From NCBI GenBank assembly GCA_905250115.1, contig CAJNOI010000011.1, positions 1,013,414-1,077,413 of the forward strand: 64,000 bases of DNA, read 5' to 3'. The stretch comes from Adineta steineri. Lineage: Eukaryota; Rotifera; Eurotatoria; Adinetida; Adinetidae. Below, in pieces: positions 58,271 to 64,000 of the stretch (positions are counted from its first letter, which is position 1; the number at the start of each line of letters is the position of its first letter). The translations under genes and the position numbers were made by a program. The notes beneath the pieces were generated by a model. The model did not search any database. It was not told where the DNA came from and saw nothing but the letters and a program-made list of their open reading frames with translations.

Positions 58271-59398
58271 ATGGGTGTAGGCAAAAGCACTACAGTTAAT
58301 GTAAGTTTTAATCATTCCGATTCATTTTATTATGCTGGTGAAGAAGTAACTGGTATTGTTTCATATCATAATACTCATAAAACATTACATGTTAAATCTA
58401 TATTTATTGATTTTATTGGTGAATTTTGTTATACAACACCATATACACATCAATATCCGAATGAAGCTGATTATTCAAATATAGAACAACGTCCAGTACA
58501 TCATCGAATACCATTTATAAATAATCGTTTTCCTGTAATTCATCCAGAAGCAAATCAAGTAAAAATCTATATATATATAAATATCATATTAAATTATTCT
58601 TGATCATTTTTTTTTCAGGATGAAGTAATTCTTGAACGTGGTGAATATTCATGGCCATTTCAATTTACTCTTCCTCAATCTTTACCACCATCATCAAGTC
58701 CATCGACAACTTCATATCCTTATGTAAGATATTATGCACGTATTGTTGTTGGCAAATCACGATATCAACGAACTATGAAACCAATTTATCCATTAACAGT
58801 TTTTCCAAATGTTAATCTTTTTTATACAAATGATGGACGACAACCTGTTTTACTTTCTAGTCGCAATCGTAAAAATTTAAAAGTTAAACTTTATTTAGAT
58901 CAACGTGGTATTTTACCCGGTCAAAATATATCTCTTCATATTGATCTTCAAAATCCGAAACGTTTAAAAATACAAAGAATCGAAGCAACATTAATTCAAC
59001 ATAGACAAGTTGCACTCGATCATCATGCAGAAACTATTTTTCAAAAAAATCTACCTAATATAGCCAATTTCGATAAGGCAGAATTACACCAAACTTTTGA
59101 TTTACAAGTACCATCGAATCATTTACCGCCAACATATACTTGTAAAGTTAAATGTCATAGTGCATCTATACGTACTAATATTTATTATGAATTAAAATTG
59201 GAAATAAAAGTGGATGATGTACTTTGTAATATGAAATTCAATATTCCAATTATTATTGCAACAGAATCATTACCAGATCGATATCAAATAGGAAATAACA
59301 ATTCTACTGATATGCCTATTCCATATTCAGCTGTTTTAGAAGAAACAGATATACTACCTAGTTATGAATTTGCAATAAAAAATTGTAAATTAGAATGA
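58271..59398 (+). CDS. Arrestin-domain protein, tandem paralogue without PPxY
   Basis: Exons 58271-58558 (96 codons) and 58619-59398 encode 355 residues. The N-domain has FNHSDSFYYAGEEVTGIVSY and HHRIPFINNRFPVIHP, with EYSWPFQFTLPQSLPPS after the junction. The C-domain has RGILPGQNISLHIDLQNPK and IQRIEATLIQHRQVA. It shares intron position and exon-1 length with the gene at 53905-55020, the same strand, 3.2 kb upstream. At the C-terminus the PPxY of that paralogue is replaced by LPSY, a weaker WW-binding variant. Partner choice may therefore differ. The family role, adaptor for ubiquitination and trafficking, is from knowledge of alpha-arrestins. Confidence 0.88.
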
Positions 59399-60833
59399 TT
59401 TCAAATTATTCAACAAATTATTATTTGTATTTCATAGGAAGTATTTTATTGTTAACAATAAATATAAATTATTGTAATAAAACTAACTAATTTATTTAAA
59501 TGTACATTGACTATTAATTTTGTTTATAAAAAATAAAGATATACTATTGTGTGTATCAATTTTGTGAACTTATAACAGATATTTCAGAATAGAAAAGCAG
59601 TACTTTGTCGAGTGAGTGGGCGAAGCTTGTTCGAACAATGAAATGTAGACAACGCAATGGTGGGCGATTCACACCCATCATTATGACTAGCACACCTGTA
59701 AAACAAAACATGACTAAGATACTATAGGGAAATCATACATAACGATTATATATATATCTACATTGGATTTTATTTTATATCTATAATTAGGAAACTAAAT
59801 AGTTAAGATAATATTATTCTTGTTTATTTTATCGTATTGATTATTTTCTTACATATTGAAATGAAATATGATATGATTTTTTGTTAATGTTATATAAATA
59901 TAAAAGAATTAATGTTTCATATTACCATTACAAAAATAATAAAACATTGATATTGATGCATTGAATGTAGTTAAATAAATTATAAATCAGTCATGTAACG
60001 ATTGTCGTCGAAGGATGAGAATTGAGGTGGGTGTCTTCAGTCACTATTATATTATATTTGATGTATTATTTTGCAGTTCTTCTCACATGTATATTCATAT
60101 TTATGTTTGTGTTATTATTGTGTAAGGGCAATGAGTATAATCGCCAGCTTATTTAGAATGGAGGATAGCTGAAGAATCTATATAAACTATTTACCTCGTG
60201 TTTTTCATTACTTACGAATATAATTTTTTGAAGTTAATTGCATGATTATTTCTAGTAAAACTAATGTTACTTTTTATTCTATTTACATGATTATTGAGTC
60301 TTTGTTAGACTCATATATCCATAAATAAAATTTAATTAGATATGTGACAAATTCATCAATGTATACAGAACTATAATTAAAATATTATTAAGTAATGCTT
60401 CATTCAAACTTGTCTGTCGAGTTTGACTAGAATTAATAAATAATATAGAACATCTTCGTCAAATATGTGTCAAATTATCTCATGAAATATTCTAGGTAAC
60501 ACGAGATTGAATTATACGAACAAGCAATGTATAATAATGATACTGAATTCTATAAAACATAACGAGATTTCACATGAATTTGAAACATACGTTCTTGATT
60601 TAGATTAATAAAGTTTAGTTCTTTGGAATGAATCTATCTGAAATAGAACTAATCTTGATTAATATCTCCGAAATCGTAAATAATAAAAGTATTTATTTGT
60701 AATCTGACGCATGTAATCAGACTCTTTTTTTTCAATACTGAATAAACTATTTAAAGAATATTAATCCCTATATCAATTGATTCATATTACATTTATTATT
60801 GTAAGAAAATATTTAAAATCACTTTTGAAAATA
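59399..60833. other. Intergenic region
   Basis: AT-rich, with a GC-richer patch at 59610-59700 (GAGTGGGCG, TGGTGGGCGATTCACACCCA) of unknown origin. The rest should contain the promoter of the protease gene. No other gene is seen. Confidence 0.35.
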
Positions 60834-62077
60834 ATGCTGTTTCTATTAGTTCTATCTGTATTGTTGTATAATTCATTTATACAAGCTATACCATCAGTAT
60901 CTTTTTATTATCCAAAAAATTTAACTGAGTCAACTTGTACAAATGATCATTCATGGACAAAATGGTTTAATTCAGCTAAACCAAATAGTACTACAGATTT
61001 CGATCAAGAAATTCTCTCAATAATTCAAGCACAAAATGGTCGTAATATATGCGCAATACCTCAAGGTATTCAGGCAAGAACAGTAACTGCGTTAAACACT
61101 AATGTTAGTTATGAAGTAGCATGGAAAACAGCAAATGGTATAATTACAGCGTTTGTTTCACGAACTGCTGGCGTTGATTTTCAGGTACGATTTTGCTGTG
61201 CTAATAATAATTTTATCACAACTACACCGCCACCGCCAAGACCTGTTACTAATGAATTATGTGGTCGAGCTAAAATAAAACCATTGATTCAATTCATACG
61301 TATTTTTGGTGGATCACGTGCTATTCCACATTCATGGCCATGGGTAAGTTATATTAAAATTAATATTATCTTATTATTTTTTTTCTCTTTTTTCAAAACT
61401 AGCAAGTTTTATATGAAGAAGAAAAATTATGTGAAACAAACAAAATATGTATAGATACTTGTGGTGGTACTCTAATTGATTCTTATCATGTACTTACAGC
61501 GGCACATTGTATTAAAAGACATGATTTACAACATATTTTTATTACAGCTGGTGTTCATAATAGACAAAGTGATGAATTAGATACAAGACAAGAAAGAAAT
61601 GTCAATTCTATTGTTATACATCCTGATTGGAATCGTGAATCATTAGTAAATGATTTAGCTATACTTCGATTAGATAAACCTGTAAAATTCAATGATTATG
61701 TTCAACCAGCATGTTTACCAGGTCCTGATCCACTATCGAAATCTAATGTAATATTAATTGGATGGGGTGCTGAACAAATGGGTGGAAATACATACAATGA
61801 ATTAAAACAAGCTCAAGTTAAAGTTATTGGTGAATGTCAACAATATTGGAATCAATATGATGAAGATAATCAAATCTGTGTTGGACAAACAATTTCTGGT
61901 GATTCAGCATGTCAAGGTGATAGTGGTGGTCCTCTATTACAACAATATAAAGATCAATGGGTTTTACAAGGTGTAGCTAGTTTCATAGATGATTGTAAAA
62001 CAAATGGAAATTCTCTTCCTAATGTTTATGTAAAAGTATCAGCTTATTTAACTTGGATTAACAGTATTATTAATTAA
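60834..62077 (+). CDS. Secreted WxxW-domain plus trypsin-fold serine protease
   Basis: Exons 60834-61343 (170 codons) and 61403-62077 encode 394 residues. A signal peptide starts at ATG 60834 (MLFLLVLSVLLYNSFIQA). A WxxW (CILP/mucin-type) domain follows: WTKWFNSAKP, then NICAIPQGIQART, then FQVRFCC. A Thr/Pro linker leads to the S1 protease domain with activation site R|IFGG, TAAHC (His), NDLAIL (Asp) and GDSACQGDSGGP (Ser). Counting back from the catalytic Ser, the position equivalent to chymotrypsin 189 is Ser rather than Asp, so a chymotrypsin-like rather than tryptic preference is expected. The likely site is extracellular, in digestion or defence. The WxxW-S1 combination is unusual; the function of the WxxW domain here is unknown. 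Confidence 0.9.
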
Positions 62078-62705
62078 ATAATAAGAAATATATAATTAAA
62101 CTTTCAAATTCAGTAAAAAATAGATCATTTTTATCTTGAGTTAAATAATATCTCGTTCGAATGTAGATACATATACTCATTATTTTATACCTTGAATTTT
62201 TACATATCTTCTTCACCTATTGCTATTAATGAAAACTAATACATCAGTCATGTTCAGATAAAATATTTACCGATAAGTTGTTAACCTATAAGTTTAAATA
62301 TCCTCATAGAATATAGTTTTTTTAATTTCGAATCAAATTACTATTTTGTGTACAATTTATCGAAGTCAAAAAGTACTGACTGCTCTACATCTTATGAGAT
62401 AAAATCATTGACAAATTTTGAAATAGTATCATCATACGAAATATTTCATAGTATTTTACAGTCCTATGATAAGACTGAGACTTATCATAAAGGAACAAAA
62501 ATAAAACATTGTTGTTGAAAACAAACTGTCCAATACTATATTTTATTTATTTACAATCTGATAAATAACAAACAAAAGAAAATTAATAATTTGAATTTTT
62601 TTTTAATTATTGTCCGATTATACATGTCAAGACAATTGTTGTATATATTTTATTCATCTAGAAATTAAAAAAAAACAATTTACATTTCAATGAAGATTAA
62701 ATATT
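62078..62705. other. Convergent intergenic region
   Basis: About 630 bp between two convergent genes. AT-rich 3' flanks with no further feature supported. Confidence 0.4.
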
Positions 62706-63703
62706 TTATTTACCTTTTTTTGGTATTGAATGAATTTTACTTATTCTACGTGTTGGAAGACGAAATGATGGCGTACGATTTTCTTTATTTACTGAAGATG
62801 TCTAGAAAAGAAAAGATATATATATGGTTTTAATTGAAGAAAAAACAAATCAATTATTACTTTAGCTGTTGGAAAAGCAATTGATTCATTTGCTGGTGAT
62901 ATAGGTGTAAGTTCTTGATGATTTAAGAACTTTTCAAAACGTAATCGCCATGGACTTTTAACTTTTTCATTCGATGCTGTTGGTGTTATTTGATTATTCT
63001 AAAAAATAAAAAAACTATTTTATATAAATATTTAAGTCTTTTTTATACGAACACATAAAGAAATATTTGTTTGCTTAGGTTTTGTTGGTGTACCATGTTT
63101 TTCAAGACCTTTAAATGTATGTGGTATTGTTAATGTTGCCGATGGTAAATGACATTTAATACCAGCAAATTTTTCAACATGACGTAATGATCGACGTTGA
63201 ATATTTGATCGAGATAGATCTAAATTTGATTCAGTTAATGTATCATGATGAGAATTTGATGTTTTAACAAATGAATTTGAAAGATTCTGTCGATTAGTTA
63301 TATGTAATGATGATGTTCGACGAATTGTTGCAGCTAGTTGTGATGGTTTATCAGGTGTTAATAATTTTTCTGATCGTTTGACGATAGTTGATAAATTACT
63401 AAAGAATAAATAAAGTTTAATTTAAAAGAAAACCACGCGTATCATCATAGTATTTACTTAACAATAACATTCAGATCATCCTGATTAGGAATCGCCGATA
63501 ATTGAACTTTTACATCTGATTTCGATGTATTCGAAGAAACAGTTGAACTATTTATATTAGAGAAAAAAATTAGAAATTTTTGTATTAAATATAATATACT
63601 GTTTTGATTGTAGACGCGATGGTAGTTTAGGTAGAGTTGGTAATGGTGGTCTTTCATTTTTAATACCATTGTTTTTTAAAGGTACTGATCGTGCGAAACT
63701 CAT
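62706..63703 (-). CDS. Basic, Ser/Thr-rich KEN-box protein, hypothetical
   Basis: Five exons on the minus strand: 63703-63600, 63547-63458, 63398-63053, 62998-62861, 62801-62706; total 774 nt, 257 residues. The donor of exon 3 (TGT|GTTCGT) is weak, so that junction is the least sure. The protein is rich in Ser, Thr, Lys, Arg and Pro and mostly disordered, with no signal peptide or membrane segment. Visible short motifs are a conserved-looking SPWRLRFEKFL, LRHVEKFAGIKCHLPSATLT, and near the C-terminus NKENRTPSFRLPTRR, which holds a KEN box followed by a TP site. KEN boxes are APC/C degrons, and the S/TP sites suggest CDK phosphorylation. A mitotic or chromatin protein is a reasonable guess; no family is recognised. 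Confidence 0.72.
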
Positions 63704-64000
63704 GCTTAAGAAGAAAATAATACTGACTAGATTTTTTTTTGTCTTTCACGGTCTTACAAAATCAGAATAGTACTATGTCTTTGTTCGCGGATGACGGATT
63801 GATTTGAATAAATTTTATTCAAACACTTAGCAAAATAATAGAAAAATACATAAAAGTAATATAAAAACATGAAATTTATTTCAAAATTAATATTAGAAAT
63901 ATTTCAATAGAGAGGGCGCTAATTATCAATCAATATTTGACTTAAAAGAACATATCTATATCATTTATATACAGACAAATGAAGCTTTCCCTTTTGAAAT
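63704..64000. promoter_or_regulatory. Upstream region of the KEN-box gene
   Basis: About 300 bp to the window end with the 5' flank of the minus-strand gene. No core promoter element can be named. Confidence 0.3.

Noticed and set aside
1-64000. CRISPR arrays, bacterial operons or viral genes
   Set aside because: No repeat-spacer pattern and no viral or bacterial gene set; introns throughout point to a eukaryotic nuclear genome.

Overview
The window is nuclear DNA from a small-genome invertebrate, most likely a bdelloid rotifer. It is strongly AT-rich, its GT-AG introns are mostly 45-70 bp, and its conserved metazoan genes (syntaxin, E2p, ISCU, REV7, TOLLIP, HIG1, GLUT, AF9/ENL, doublecortin, arrestin-domain) are compact. 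The bdelloid placement is an inference. It rests on the type of ADP-ribosyltransferase sequences (one intact, one decayed), NHL and CCCH fragments of the kinds expanded in bdelloids, a palindromic inverted gene pair, and G/T-rich TGTGGG-like patches. Genus cannot be told. Exon joins were made by eye; most predicted coding sequences sum to an exact multiple of three.

Layout. 1-9 kb looks like accessory DNA: a CCCH zinc-finger exon, an ADP-ribosyltransferase gene, an NHL-type gene fragment broken by a 26-bp minisatellite, a block dense in CGGAT/ATCCG words, a ~149-bp tandem satellite running into a 100-N gap, and a Na+/K+-ATPase-like gene cut off by that gap. 9-17 kb holds an orphan 322-aa gene and a syntaxin with two interchangeable SNARE exons. 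17.3-23.6 kb is a tight same-strand run of housekeeping genes: pyruvate dehydrogenase E2, ISCU, REV7/MAD2L2, TOLLIP and a HIG1-domain protein. Intergenic gaps there go down to 98 bp and acceptor-like sites precede start codons, so the run may be partly polycistronic.

25.4-28.6 kb is a divergent palindrome carrying two outward-facing paralogues of a two-pass membrane protein. 30-31.7 kb is a glucose-transporter gene followed by two short inverted-repeat elements. 32.8-34.8 kb is an orphan two-TM gene. A decayed 3' copy of it lies at 38.6-40.4 kb and ends in a tandem array of seven ~90-100 bp units, each carrying a small exon with intact splice sites. Between them is a minus-strand ADP-ribosyltransferase pseudogene.

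41.4-64 kb holds AF9/ENL (YEATS plus AHD), a two-domain doublecortin protein with an IQ motif, two tandem arrestin-domain genes with an hAT-like MITE between them, a secreted WxxW-plus-trypsin-fold protease, and a basic KEN-box protein. Long AT-rich intergenic stretches separate these genes.
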